Part shown: one piece after another, positions 1 to 8,536 of the stretch
How the letters are laid out: each line of letters opens with the position of its first letter
Numbering within the stretch: position 1 is the stretch's first letter
From: Lishizhenia tianjinensis
Lineage (GTDB): Bacteria; Bacteroidota; Bacteroidia; Flavobacteriales_D; Crocinitomicaceae
NCBI GenBank assembly: GCA_943330745.2
Contig: CALQIX020000008.1
Span: 1 to 64,000 of the forward strand
Direction: 5' to 3'
DNA: 64,000 nt
Notes under the pieces: generated by a model
The model's database searches: none
Seen by the model: only the letters and a program-made list of their open reading frames with translations
Told to the model about the DNA's origin: nothing
Made by a program: the position numbers and the translations under genes

Positions 1-2
1 GA

Positions 3-86
3 TTTAGACAGGTTCTTTTTGGATTGATTGCCGCAGCCATTACCTTCGGAATTGGTCATCTAATAGGAGTTAGCGTAGCAGGTTAA
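3..86 (+). CDS. C-terminal end of a probable VIT/CCC1-family membrane transporter (5' end outside window)
   Basis: An open frame enters from the left edge and stops at 84-86. The visible 27 residues are a single hydrophobic, glycine-rich helix preceded by Arg-Gln, with a GxxxGxxxG-like spacing. This resembles the last membrane segment of VIT1/CCC1-type iron/manganese transporters, which typically end in such a helix. The family call rests on one helix and is tentative. It is followed after 22 bp by a second membrane-protein gene on the same strand, so the two may share a transcript. Confidence 0.45.
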   Translation, partial: FRQVLFGLIAAAITFGIGHLIGVSVAG

Positions 87-108
87 AAAATAAATTAAAA
101 TTAAAATT

Positions 109-597
109 ATGAATGAAGCACATGTACATTTGGTAACGAACCATTTACCGATTATTATCCCGTTTATTGCCTTATTGGTGTTAATTATTGGAATGATCTC
201 TAAGTCGGATGCAATAAAACGAACGGCTTTCTTTTTGTTTATTTTGGGAGCTATTTCCACGTTCCCTGCTTTTGAATCAGGCGAAGAAGCGGAGGAAATT
301 GTGGAACACCTCGCAGGAGTGAGTCATGATTTGATTCACGAACACGAGGAAAAAGCAGAATTATTTGCGATACTCTCCTATTTCTTGGGTGGATTAGCAT
401 TGGTTGGGCTATGGGCAAATTGGAAAAAGAAGAAATTTGCAGAAACCTTAGGGTATGTCATTGCATTGTATAGCGTAATTGTTTTATACGTTGCGAAAGA
501 AACCGGCACAACAGGTGGAGAAATTCGTCATCCCGAAATAAGATCAACGTTCAAAAAGTCGGTAGAGAAAAACGGAGAGAAAGAACACGAGGATTGA
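109..597 (+). CDS. DUF2231-like four-helix membrane protein
   Basis: This 162-residue inner-membrane protein has about four hydrophobic segments (roughly residues 12-30, 38-52, 86-102 and 111-127). The N-terminus HVHLVTNHLPII matches the start of DUF2231-type membrane proteins, where a conserved His-x-x-x-N-H-x-P signature opens the first helix; the histidines may bind haem or metal. A His/Glu-rich stretch (about residues 62-83) lies between helices 2 and 3, and the charged tail ends in HED. It lies 22 bp behind the probable transporter end and is probably co-transcribed with it. The biochemical role is unknown; a redox or metal-related membrane role is only an inference. Confidence 0.6.
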   Translation: MNEAHVHLVTNHLPIIIPFIALLVLIIGMISKSDAIKRTAFFLFILGAISTFPAFESGEEAEEIVEHLAGVSHDLIHEHEEKAELFAILSYFLGGLALVGLWANWKKKKFAETLGYVIALYSVIVLYVAKETGTTGGEIRHPEIRSTFKKSVEKNGEKEHED

Positions 598-758
598 AAT
601 AAAGTTATTCTTTTTGTCCAGTTTTTGCAATAAAAATGAACAAACACCCAAAATGTGTCCATTTTTTTGAAAACTGCGCAGAAAATAGAGGGGTTTCTCG
701 TCCTAGAAAAAAGATCAAATTTCATGATAAGGAAAACTTGTAACAGGAAGAACCAATC

Positions 759-1901
759 TTATCCCTTCAAAACACCCCTTGAAATTACAATTTTTTGTAC
801 TTCTGAAGTTCCTTCGTAGATCTGTGTGATTTTTGCATCGCGCATCATTCGCTCCACATGGTATTCTTTCACGAAACCGTATCCGCCATGAATTTGAACA
901 GCCTCAACCGTTTGTTCCATTGCCACTTTGGATGCGTATAATTTGGCCATCGCTGAAGATTGATCGTAGTTTCTACCCTGGTCTTTGTCCGTTGCTGATT
1001 TGTAAACCAACATACGCGCTGCTTCAATCTCCGTAGCCATATCTGCTAATTTGAATGCAATTGCCTGGTGTTTGTAAATTTCCTTTCCAAATGCTTTTCG
1101 TTGTTTCGAATATTCAGTAGATAATTCAAATGCTCCTCCGGCAATTCCTAATGCTTGTGCAGCGATACCGATTCTACCTCCAGAAAGTACTTTCATGGCA
1201 AATGTGAATCCAAAACCATCTTCACCAATTCTATTTTCTTTCGGAACTTTTACGTCATTGAACAACAAGGTGTGGGTATCACTTCCGCGAATTCCCATTT
1301 TGTCTTCTTTTGCACCAACAATGAATCCGTCCATTCCGCGTTCCACGATAAGCGCATTGATTCCTTTGTGACCCAATTCCACATTAGTCTGAGCAATCAC
1401 TAAATAAACAGAAGCTGATGAACCATTGGTAATCCAATTTTTTGTTCCGTTCAATAAATAATGGTCGCCCATATCTATTGCTGTTGTACTTTGAGAAGTT
1501 GCATCCGAACCCGCTTCTGGCTCTGACAAACAAAATGCTCCGATTTTTTCACCGGTAGCAAGTGCAACTAAATATTTTTGTTTTTGTTCTTCTGTACCAA
1601 ATTTTTCTATTCCCCAGCAAACCAATGAATTATTCACCGACATACAAACAGATGTAGACGCATCAACTTTGGAAATTTCTTCCATAGCCAACACATACGA
1701 CAAGGTATCCATTCCGCTTCCGCCATATTTTGGGTCTACCATCATTCCCATAAAGCCAAGTTCTGCCAATTGCTTGATTTCTTCTGCTGGAAACTTCTGA
1801 AGGTTATCACGCTCGATAACTCCCGGTTTTAATACGTTTTGCGCAAAATCTCTTGCAGCATCTCTTACGGCAATTTGTTCTTCGGTTAGTTCAAAATTCA
1901 T
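759..1901 (-). CDS. Acyl-CoA dehydrogenase, short/medium-chain type
   Basis: A 380-residue flavoprotein of the usual length for the short-chain acyl-CoA dehydrogenase family, which oxidises acyl-CoA to trans-2-enoyl-CoA and passes electrons to ETF in beta-oxidation or branched-chain amino-acid breakdown. The N-terminal helical domain starts at MNFELTEEQ. The FAD-binding middle domain carries CLSEPEAGSDA and WITNG, and the C-terminal helical domain has QIHGGYGF followed by IYEGTSE near residue 366, whose Glu is the expected catalytic base. It is transcribed alone and divergently from anmK, with a good promoter in the shared 73-bp gap. A longer paralogue lies at 10054-11835. Chain-length preference cannot be read from sequence. 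Confidence 0.93.
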   Translation of the reverse strand: MNFELTEEQIAVRDAARDFAQNVLKPGVIERDNLQKFPAEEIKQLAELGFMGMMVDPKYGGSGMDTLSYVLAMEEISKVDASTSVCMSVNNSLVCWGIEKFGTEEQKQKYLVALATGEKIGAFCLSEPEAGSDATSQSTTAIDMGDHYLLNGTKNWITNGSSASVYLVIAQTNVELGHKGINALIVERGMDGFIVGAKEDKMGIRGSDTHTLLFNDVKVPKENRIGEDGFGFTFAMKVLSGGRIGIAAQALGIAGGAFELSTEYSKQRKAFGKEIYKHQAIAFKLADMATEIEAARMLVYKSATDKDQGRNYDQSSAMAKLYASKVAMEQTVEAVQIHGGYGFVKEYHVERMMRDAKITQIYEGTSEVQKIVISRGVLKG

Positions 1902-1933
1902 AGTTTATGAAGTTTTAATTGTTTCTTTGTATG

Positions 1934-1965
1934 CAAATTTAATGGTTTCAATTGTTTTTTCACAA
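1934..1965 (-). promoter_or_regulatory. Promoter of the acyl-CoA dehydrogenase gene
   Basis: Read on the minus strand there is a TTG (complement of 1963-1965), a 21-bp gap, then TAAATTTG (complement of 1934-1941), matching the Bacteroidota -33/-7 consensus TTG...TAnnTTTG. The -7 box ends 32 bp before the start codon. Confidence 0.7.
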
Positions 1966-1974
1966 CATTAAAGT

Positions 1975-3045
1975 ATGGTTGAATTAGAAATTCTTGGTTT
2001 GATGTCCGGAACATCCTTAGATGGCTTGGATATTGCGCATGTAAAATTCTCAATAGCCGCTAAAAAAACGCAGTTTAACTTATTGAATTACAAAACGTTT
2101 GGCTATTCAACTGAGTTTATGGATGAGGTAAAAAATGCTGTTAATTTATCCGCCATTGATCTGTTTAAATTAGATAAAAAAATTGGTAGTGAGTTCGCTT
2201 CTCTCGTTAATCAGTTTTTGGATGAAAATAAGATTGACCGAAATCAAATCGCTGCAATCGCTTCGCATGGTCAAACCATTTTGCATCAACCTCAAAATGG
2301 ATTTACCCTTCAAATTGGATGCGGTGCCACGATTGCGTATCATACCAATCTTCCCGTAATTAATGATTTTCGAACGATGGACGTGGTAGCCGGTGGACAA
2401 GGTGCGCCTCTCGTTCCTATTGGAGATTTTGATTTATTCAATGATCTAGCCGAAGGATTTTTGAATTTGGGCGGATTTGCGAATATCAGTTTGAAAAAAG
2501 AAGAACAAATTAGTGCGTTTGATATTTGTCCGGCAAACTTACCATTCAATGAATTGGTAAAAGAACTAGGTGTTAATTTTGATAACCAAGGGAAAATAGC
2601 CCGAACAGGAAGAATTAATTCAGATCTTTTGTCTTGTTTAAACGACTTGGCATATTATTCTTTGGAAGCACCTAAATCTTTAGGGACAGAATGGTTGGAA
2701 GAGTTTTTTAATCCAGTTCTGAAGTCTTTTAAAATTAGTATCGAAGATAAATTAGCTACTATTTCAGAACATATCGCATTGCAAGTCGCCAAGGTTATTG
2801 CTGAAAATCAATTACAAAACGTGATGACAACCGGAGGAGGCACAAAAAACAGATTTTTGATAGAGCGCATTCAATTTCACTCAAAAAACAAATTGGTTTT
2901 TATGGATGCACACACTTCGGATTTCAAGGAGGCAATAGTCTTTGCGTATCTGGGAGTGCTTTATTTACTGGATCAACCCAACTGCATTTCCTCGGTTACA
3001 GGGGCGAATGAAAATGTTATTGGTGGATGTTTACACAAGGCATAA
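1975..3045 (+). CDS. anmK: Anhydro-N-acetylmuramic acid kinase
   Basis: AnmK phosphorylates and opens 1,6-anhydro-N-acetylmuramic acid released from peptidoglycan, giving MurNAc-6-phosphate for wall recycling in the cytoplasm. The 356-residue length fits the family. The N-terminal phosphate-binding loop LGLMSGTSLDGLD (residues 7-19) is diagnostic. The family's conserved NDFRTMDVVAGGQGAPLVP block occurs near residues 126-144, and TTGGGTKN near 286-293 is part of the ASKHA-type ATP site. It is transcribed singly, and the DNA after it has no clear terminator. The assignment is firm from the two signature blocks. Confidence 0.95.
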   Translation: MVELEILGLMSGTSLDGLDIAHVKFSIAAKKTQFNLLNYKTFGYSTEFMDEVKNAVNLSAIDLFKLDKKIGSEFASLVNQFLDENKIDRNQIAAIASHGQTILHQPQNGFTLQIGCGATIAYHTNLPVINDFRTMDVVAGGQGAPLVPIGDFDLFNDLAEGFLNLGGFANISLKKEEQISAFDICPANLPFNELVKELGVNFDNQGKIARTGRINSDLLSCLNDLAYYSLEAPKSLGTEWLEEFFNPVLKSFKISIEDKLATISEHIALQVAKVIAENQLQNVMTTGGGTKNRFLIERIQFHSKNKLVFMDAHTSDFKEAIVFAYLGVLYLLDQPNCISSVTGANENVIGGCLHKA

Positions 3046-3149
3046 TACGTTCATATACAGCTTGTTTTAAGGATTAAAATCCAGCGGTAAAAATCTCCTT
3101 ATTATCAATCAAGACATTCTTAAATTGCTTTAAAACAAAGTGAGTGGGT

Positions 3150-3794
3150 TTAATCTATCTTTCTCGAAATGTATAACCCATCGCGCACAGGTAATAAAAT
3201 AGATTCTAGTTGCGGGTGATTTTGAACATAATCATTGAACTCATTAATCATTCTTGTATCTACATCCATTTTTTCTTTCAGCATGGTCACTTTACCCGAC
3301 CACAACACATTGTCTGTAAGAATGTATCCTCCAGAATTTAGCTTGTTCAAAACAAGGTCGAGGTAATTCTTGTAATTTCGTTTATCGGCATCAATAAAAA
3401 CTAAGTCAAAATTTTCTGTGAGTGTTGGAATTATTTCTAGGGCATTTCCGGTAATTTGTTCAATTTTATCGGATAATTCGGCTTCAAGTATAAAATTAGA
3501 AATCATTTTTTCCAATTCCACATTCACATCAATGGTGATCAATTTTCCTCCCGTTTTTAGACCTTGTGCCAGCGCAATAGCTGAATAACCGGTATAAGTT
3601 CCAATTTCGAGAATATGTTTCGGTTGTATCATTTCAACCAAGAACCGAAGTAATTGCCCTTGAAAATGTCCACTAAGCATGCGCGGCTGCATTACTTTTA
3701 GGTGTGTTTCCCTGTTTATTTTTTGTAAAACGGCAGACTCTTGTGGAGTATGACGCAGCACGTATTCTTCAATGTCTTTCGGTAAAAATTCCAT
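3150..3794 (-). CDS. SAM-dependent O-methyltransferase, caffeoyl-CoA OMT family
   Basis: A 214-residue soluble methyltransferase of the class I Rossmann type. The SAM motif ILEIGTYTGYSAIALA lies near residues 63-78, the acidic ribose-binding residue follows near GKLITIDVN, and the metal-site signature DLVFIDADKRNY lies near residues 130-141, as in caffeoyl-CoA/catechol O-methyltransferases that need a divalent cation. Bacterial members often act on small catechols or flavin-like compounds, and the substrate here is unknown. The start codon directly follows the stop codon of the upstream lipoprotein gene with no gap, so both are expected on one transcript. Confidence 0.88.
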   Translation of the reverse strand: MEFLPKDIEEYVLRHTPQESAVLQKINRETHLKVMQPRMLSGHFQGQLLRFLVEMIQPKHILEIGTYTGYSAIALAQGLKTGGKLITIDVNVELEKMISNFILEAELSDKIEQITGNALEIIPTLTENFDLVFIDADKRNYKNYLDLVLNKLNSGGYILTDNVLWSGKVTMLKEKMDVDTRMINEFNDYVQNHPQLESILLPVRDGLYISRKID

Positions 3795-4289
3795 CTATTG
3801 TACTTTTGGACCAATGTATTCAATGCAAGGAGTAAATCCTACAAAACACTTCCCTTTTAATTCAACGTGTATTGACCCTGAATTGCTAACCGAAAAGCTA
3901 TAATCCGGTTCTTTTTTCCATAATTCAAGGCATTTTGTACCATTAAATCGATAATTTGTAGAATCCGCAATAAATATTTTTAGTTGTTTCATCAATTCTT
4001 CATCGGGTAAAAATTTGTCTGTGCGATACACATCATAATTTCCGACAATTAATTTACCCGTCCAACTACCAGAAGTGTCAGTGACAATCCATTTTTCTAC
4101 TTTTTTCGCCCCTTTTTGGGTCAGTGCAAACTTAGCTTTGGAAGCCATAACAACTGTGCCTCGTGCCATTTCTGGTGTTGGCCTTGCTCCTCCGCAATAG
4201 GGCGTATGTTTAATAAACACTAATGTTTGGTGTTGCGATGAACAGCCATAAATGGACAAGATTATGAAAAGTAAAAAAAGTAATTTCAT
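3795..4289 (-). CDS. Uncharacterised lipoprotein
   Basis: A 164-residue protein with a lipoprotein signal peptide: a short positive start, a hydrophobic stretch, then the lipobox IYGC with Cys16 as the acylated residue. The mature part has four further cysteines, including CGG near residue 33 and a pair in the last 20 residues (KCFVGFTPC), suggesting a disulphide-stabilised periplasmic or outer-membrane domain. I do not recognise the family. It abuts the O-methyltransferase gene downstream and likely shares its transcript. A near-match to a -7 box (TATCTTTT) lies upstream. Confidence 0.7.
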   Translation of the reverse strand: MKLLFLLFIILSIYGCSSQHQTLVFIKHTPYCGGARPTPEMARGTVVMASKAKFALTQKGAKKVEKWIVTDTSGSWTGKLIVGNYDVYRTDKFLPDEELMKQLKIFIADSTNYRFNGTKCLELWKKEPDYSFSVSNSGSIHVELKGKCFVGFTPCIEYIGPKVQ

Positions 4290-4382
4290 ATACAGATTTA
4301 GAGTTGCTAAGTTAAAAAGATAAGCCGCGGTTTTACCTAATCAATAGATGATTTTTTTTATTCTACTTTTTTCGATCACGTT

Positions 4383-4414
4383 TTGGTCTGTTTTTTGAAA
4401 AAAGAATACCTTTA
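4383..4414 (+). promoter_or_regulatory. Probable promoter of rpoN
   Basis: TTG at 4383-4385, a 21-bp gap and TACCTTTA at 4407-4414, which differs from TAnnTTTG only in the last base. The -7 box ends 16 bp before the rpoN start codon. Confidence 0.5.
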
Positions 4415-4430
4415 TACTAAGTAATATAAC

Positions 4431-5882
4431 ATGGCACTAAAGCAGCATTTGATTCAAAAACTAGAGCAAAAACTTTCTCCTCAACAAATTCAGTTGATGA
4501 AACTGCTTCAAGTACCAACCATCGAACTGGATCAGCGAATTAAACAAGAACTTGAGCAAAACCCTGCGCTAGAGGAAGGTGAAGAAAGAGAAGAGGAGGA
4601 GGATGAGTATGATGCGGAAGAGAATGACGATGAGTTTGACGAGGACGAGGAAGAGTTTGATTTGTCGGACTATCTGGATGATGATTCCGCAGACTATAAA
4701 ACACAAGCAAATAATCAATCTAAAGACGAGGAAGAACGTGTTATACCACTGTCTGGAGAGCAATCTTTTCGCGAAAAATTAATGGAACAAATACAATTGC
4801 TTCCGTTGATTGATAATCAATACTTGATTGCAGATACAATAATCGGTAATTTGGATGAATCTGGCTACCTCAATCGCGAAGTAGATGCCTTAGTGGATGA
4901 CTTGGCTTTTTCAGTTGGAATAAGTGTTTCTGAGGCAGAAATCGAGGAAACTTTAGTCCTAATTCATGAACTAGATCCGGCTGGAGTGGGCGCGAGAGAC
5001 CTTCAGGAATGCCTCGTGCTTCAAATGAAACGAAAACAAGATGGTAAACAACATCGCTCTCATGCCTTAGTGATTTTGCAAAAATTCTTCGAGGAGTTTA
5101 CGAAAAAACATTACGATAAGATTTCAAAGAAATTGGATTTAACCGATGAAGAACTCAAAAAAGCAATCGACGAAATTCTTAAATTGAATCCAAAACCAGG
5201 AGGAAGCACCAGAGATGCTGCACAAAATTTCCAACAAATCATTCCCGATTTTTTATTATTTGAATCGGATGGAAAATTGGACTTGACCTTAAATTCTCGA
5301 AATGCCCCCGATTTGAAAGTCAGTCGTGAATATGCAAACATGCTTCGGACCTATGCAGAAGGAGCAAAAACTTCGAAATCCGACAAAGAAGCACTTTCAT
5401 TCGTGAAGCAAAAACTGGATAGCGCCAAATGGTTTATCGACGCAATTAAACAACGACAAACCACATTATTGATCACAATGACGGCTATTATGGAATATCA
5501 ACGCAATTTTTTCTTGACGGGCGATGAAACCAATCTTCGGCCAATGATTTTGAAAGATATTGCGGATGTGGTTTTAATGGATATTTCTACTGTTTCGCGT
5601 GTAGCAAATAGTAAATATGTTCAGACGAATTTTGGAATTTACTCGCTCAAGTATTTCTTTTCGGAATCATTATCTACAGATAGTGGCGAGGAAGTGTCTA
5701 CTCGTGAGGTGAAGAAAATATTGTCCAATGCAATTGAGGCGGAGGATAAAAAAAGACCCTTGCCAGACGAAAAACTGATGGAATTATTAAAAGATAAGGG
5801 CTACAACATTGCACGAAGAACGGTTGCGAAATACCGTGAACAATTGAATATTCCGGTTGCCCGCTTAAGAAAAGAACTATAA
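4431..5882 (+). CDS. rpoN: RNA polymerase sigma-54 factor
   Basis: Sigma-54 directs RNA polymerase to -24/-12 promoters and needs an enhancer-binding ATPase for open-complex formation. The 483-residue protein has all regions: glutamine-rich region I (residues 5-48, with QKLSPQQIQLMKLLQ), a very acidic region II (about 50-90, mostly Asp and Glu), the core-binding region, the helix-turn-helix region, and at the C-terminus the RpoN box ARRTVAKYRE (residues 461-470), which reads the -24 element. The stop codon overlaps the start of the next gene (TAATG), indicating translational coupling with the PAP2-like protein. Confidence 0.96.
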   Translation: MALKQHLIQKLEQKLSPQQIQLMKLLQVPTIELDQRIKQELEQNPALEEGEEREEEEDEYDAEENDDEFDEDEEEFDLSDYLDDDSADYKTQANNQSKDEEERVIPLSGEQSFREKLMEQIQLLPLIDNQYLIADTIIGNLDESGYLNREVDALVDDLAFSVGISVSEAEIEETLVLIHELDPAGVGARDLQECLVLQMKRKQDGKQHRSHALVILQKFFEEFTKKHYDKISKKLDLTDEELKKAIDEILKLNPKPGGSTRDAAQNFQQIIPDFLLFESDGKLDLTLNSRNAPDLKVSREYANMLRTYAEGAKTSKSDKEALSFVKQKLDSAKWFIDAIKQRQTTLLITMTAIMEYQRNFFLTGDETNLRPMILKDIADVVLMDISTVSRVANSKYVQTNFGIYSLKYFFSESLSTDSGEEVSTREVKKILSNAIEAEDKKRPLPDEKLMELLKDKGYNIARRTVAKYREQLNIPVARLRKEL

Positions 5883-6529
5883 TGCGATTAGTTGCACATA
5901 TTACTTCCTGGCTATTTATGCCACTGTTTATACCCATTTATTGTTTGATACTAACTTTTTTCACCATTTCCTTTGAGGATTTTGTAATTAATCAAAATTC
6001 ATTGTGGAGTTTGCCTAATCCCATGAAATGGGCAGTTCTTAACTTATATGTGATTTTTACTGTGATTGCACCGGGTGTATCAATTCTCATTTTACGCAAT
6101 AGAAAAATGATTTCATCCATTGAATTGACGGACCGTACGCAACGATTTTTCCCAATTCTCCTCATGGTGTTTTATACCGCAGCTTTATATTTACTTTTTG
6201 TATTAAAGGCAGGTGACGCGTTAATTCCAACATTCATTTATTCACTCCCACTTTCCGGAGCCCTCGTTTCAATGACCCTTTTCTTGGTGAATTTTAACTT
6301 TAAAGTAAGCTTACACGCCGCTGGTGGAGGAATCTTATTTGGATATATTTTAGCGTACTGTATGAAACAACAGTACTTTGAGTTTTGGATTATTCTACTA
6401 GCTGCAATTAGTACTGGATTAACAATTTCTGCAAGGCTTTACCTAAAAAAACACACCATGGAAGAGGTAGTACATGGTTGGTTAATTGCTTTTTTAATTA
6501 CTTTTTCAGTTAATTACCTATATCAGTAG
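5882..6529 (+). CDS. PAP2-like integral membrane protein
   Basis: A 215-residue protein with about six hydrophobic helices. Two C-terminal blocks resemble the PAP2 lipid-phosphatase site in weakened form: HAAGGG near residue 146 in the place of the usual PSGH, and ARLYLKKHTMEEVVHGW near residues 182-198 in the place of SRxxxxxHxxxD, with His kept and Asp replaced by Glu. Family members hydrolyse lipid phosphates such as undecaprenyl or phosphatidylglycerol phosphate at the membrane. With these substitutions, activity is uncertain. It overlaps rpoN by one base and is probably translated from the same mRNA; its 3' end overlaps the convergent gene by 7 bp. Confidence 0.55.
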   Translation: MRLVAHITSWLFMPLFIPIYCLILTFFTISFEDFVINQNSLWSLPNPMKWAVLNLYVIFTVIAPGVSILILRNRKMISSIELTDRTQRFFPILLMVFYTAALYLLFVLKAGDALIPTFIYSLPLSGALVSMTLFLVNFNFKVSLHAAGGGILFGYILAYCMKQQYFEFWIILLAAISTGLTISARLYLKKHTMEEVVHGWLIAFLITFSVNYLYQ

Positions 6530-7752
6530 AATAAATAGGCAAGGAAAATTGAAGCAATAAACCCGGAAAAATCTGCGACCAATCCCGCCACTGGAGCATA
6601 CCGCATTTTTTTGATGCCCACCGAACCAAAATACACGGCTAAAATATAGAAGGTTGTATCTGTACAGCCCTGAAAAGTGGATGCTAATTTCCCCAAGAAG
6701 GAATCGACACCGTGAATTTTAAATGTTTCCAACATCATGGCGCGTGCACCGGGTCCGCTAAATGGTTTCATAAACGCAACTGGCAATGCTTCAATAAAAG
6801 AGAGCGTTTTGACTCCAAGAGCCGTTAGTCCAACCGCAATACCATCAAACAAAACTTGCATGGCTCCTGAGGCTCTAAATACTGAAACAGCTGCTAATAT
6901 TCCAATTACATAAGGTAAAACTGTGAGCGCAACTTCGAATCCTCCTTTGGCACCTTCGATAAAGGTGTCATAGACATTTATTTTTTTTCGAACTCCCAAT
7001 AAGATGAATAAAACGATAACACTGAGCAAAATAAAATTACCTCCCACATCAGAAATTAATTGAATGTGTCCTGGATGATAGATACACCAACCCAATAACC
7101 CAAAGATAAATAGCGCTATACCACCCAAATAGGCAAGTACAACGGGCTGTAATAAGTTTATTTTTTGTTTGAATGATAGAAAAATTAATCCAGCCATGGT
7201 TGAAAAAAAAGTCGCAATTAAAATCGGCATGAAAACAACCGTTGGATCTTTGGACATGGCGCCGCTCCGGTAGGCCAAAATACTCACTGGAATAATGGTT
7301 AATCCAGAAGTGTTCAATACCAAGAACATGATTTGGGCATTACTAGCAGTTTCCTTGTTTGGATTGAGTTCTTGCAAATAATTCATTGCTTTCAATCCAA
7401 TTGGGGTTGCTGCATTATCAAGTCCTAACATATTCGCACTGTAATTCATCATAATTGCTCCTTGCGCTGGATGATCTTTGGGGATTTCAGGAAATAATTT
7501 GCAAAAAAGTGGGTTCACCAATTTAGATAACAAGTTCACAACTCCGGATTTTTCTCCAATATTCATGATTCCCATCCACAAACAAAGTGCGCCAACCAAA
7601 CCAAGGATTAATTCGAAGCCGTTTTTCACAGAATCAAATAGGGCTTGAACAATTACTTTGAAAATTTCAGTGTCGTGTAAAAAAACAAATTTCCCCACAC
7701 CCATTATCATGGCGATAACAAACATGGCGATCCATAATCGATTTAAAAGCAT
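6523..7752 (-). CDS. Fused SpmA-SpmB protein (nucleoside-recognition/Gate domain membrane protein)
   Basis: A 409-residue polytopic membrane protein with two Gate (nucleoside recognition) halves. The first half matches SpmA, with MNYSANMLGLDNAATPIGLK near residues 103-122. The second matches SpmB, with FSGPGARAMM near 314-323, GVDSFLG and QGCTDTTFYILAVYFGSVGI near 344-363. In Bacillus the two are separate genes needed for spore-core dehydration and sit next to the carboxypeptidase gene dacB; fused forms are common in Bacteroidota, where the function is unknown. Here it is the last gene of a run with two VanY-type peptidases, 4 bp behind the second, so a wall or lipid-carrier related transport role is a reasonable inference. 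Confidence 0.85.
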   Translation of the reverse strand: MLLNRLWIAMFVIAMIMGVGKFVFLHDTEIFKVIVQALFDSVKNGFELILGLVGALCLWMGIMNIGEKSGVVNLLSKLVNPLFCKLFPEIPKDHPAQGAIMMNYSANMLGLDNAATPIGLKAMNYLQELNPNKETASNAQIMFLVLNTSGLTIIPVSILAYRSGAMSKDPTVVFMPILIATFFSTMAGLIFLSFKQKINLLQPVVLAYLGGIALFIFGLLGWCIYHPGHIQLISDVGGNFILLSVIVLFILLGVRKKINVYDTFIEGAKGGFEVALTVLPYVIGILAAVSVFRASGAMQVLFDGIAVGLTALGVKTLSFIEALPVAFMKPFSGPGARAMMLETFKIHGVDSFLGKLASTFQGCTDTTFYILAVYFGSVGIKKMRYAPVAGLVADFSGFIASIFLAYLFY

Positions 7753-7756
7753 GGCT

Positions 7757-8536
7757 TTAGTTATTTATTCCTTCACAGGATCTATCGATTCCTTGAACGT
7801 AGTTTTTAATCATATCAATTTCCTTGGCACTTTCACTTCCTAGGAATCCTTTGATGTCTGAGTAGGAAACATTTTTTAGGTAATTATCTAAATAATAACT
7901 GGAAAGAGGCATGTATGACCAATGCCATACTTCTTGATTATATCCGGTCCGTTTAGAAGATTTTTTATCGGAATAAACTTGGCAGAATCCATATTTTGAC
8001 GCATTTTCAACTAACCAACGATACACTTTTTTTCCTTTCCCGTCCTTGAAATAATCGTCGTCAACCGAATTGATGTCCATATCTGTCCCCCAATGATGCC
8101 GGGAAGTTGCGGGCATAGAACTAAAAGTTAAAATCTTTTTGGCATTAGCTGCTTTTTCTTTTATTTTTCTTTCATTGTCTTTCCATTTGCGTTCCCAAAT
8201 TTTCTTTTGATCATCAAAATTTCGAGTTCCTGAAACTATTTTTAGGTCAATTCCATCCTTTTGTGCTGCTTCTGCCATTTTCACAAACGCCTCGTAAGTT
8301 TTTTTCTGCAAATAAATTTCTTTGTCGCACCATTTACTTCCAACTAATTGGAATTTTTCATCTTTTGTATAGTCAAATTTGCCCAACAAGAAATCTTTCG
8401 AAACGTCGGGATTTGACATGACAGGTGAACTTTCTTCCTGTGGTTTCCCCGGACCTTTATCATATTCTTGCTCCTTAATTTTAAATTCACATGCGAATAA
8501 AACAAGAAGAAGGCTTAGTGCGATGAGATGTTTCAT
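7757..8536 (-). CDS. VanY-type (M15B) D-alanyl-D-alanine carboxypeptidase, lipoprotein
   Basis: A 259-residue zinc peptidase that should trim D-Ala or related residues from peptidoglycan stem peptides in the periplasm. A lipobox LFAC puts Cys16 at the mature N-terminus. The M15 zinc motif SRHHWGTDMD lies at residues 145-154 (ligands His147 and Asp154), and the catalytic Glu202 and third ligand His205 lie in EVWHW. SGTRNF at 102-107 is the family's substrate-loop block. It is a tandem paralogue of the next upstream gene, with start and stop overlapping as TAATG, and is followed by the SpmAB fusion. LD- rather than DD-specificity cannot be excluded. Confidence 0.88.
   Translation of the reverse strand: MKHLIALSLLLVLFACEFKIKEQEYDKGPGKPQEESSPVMSNPDVSKDFLLGKFDYTKDEKFQLVGSKWCDKEIYLQKKTYEAFVKMAEAAQKDGIDLKIVSGTRNFDDQKKIWERKWKDNERKIKEKAANAKKILTFSSMPATSRHHWGTDMDINSVDDDYFKDGKGKKVYRWLVENASKYGFCQVYSDKKSSKRTGYNQEVWHWSYMPLSSYYLDNYLKNVSYSDIKGFLGSESAKEIDMIKNYVQGIDRSCEGINN

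Noticed and set aside
8536-8536. Possible frameshift splitting one peptidase into two
   Set aside because: Both VanY copies have complete zinc and catalytic motifs and separate N-termini, so they are a true tandem pair.
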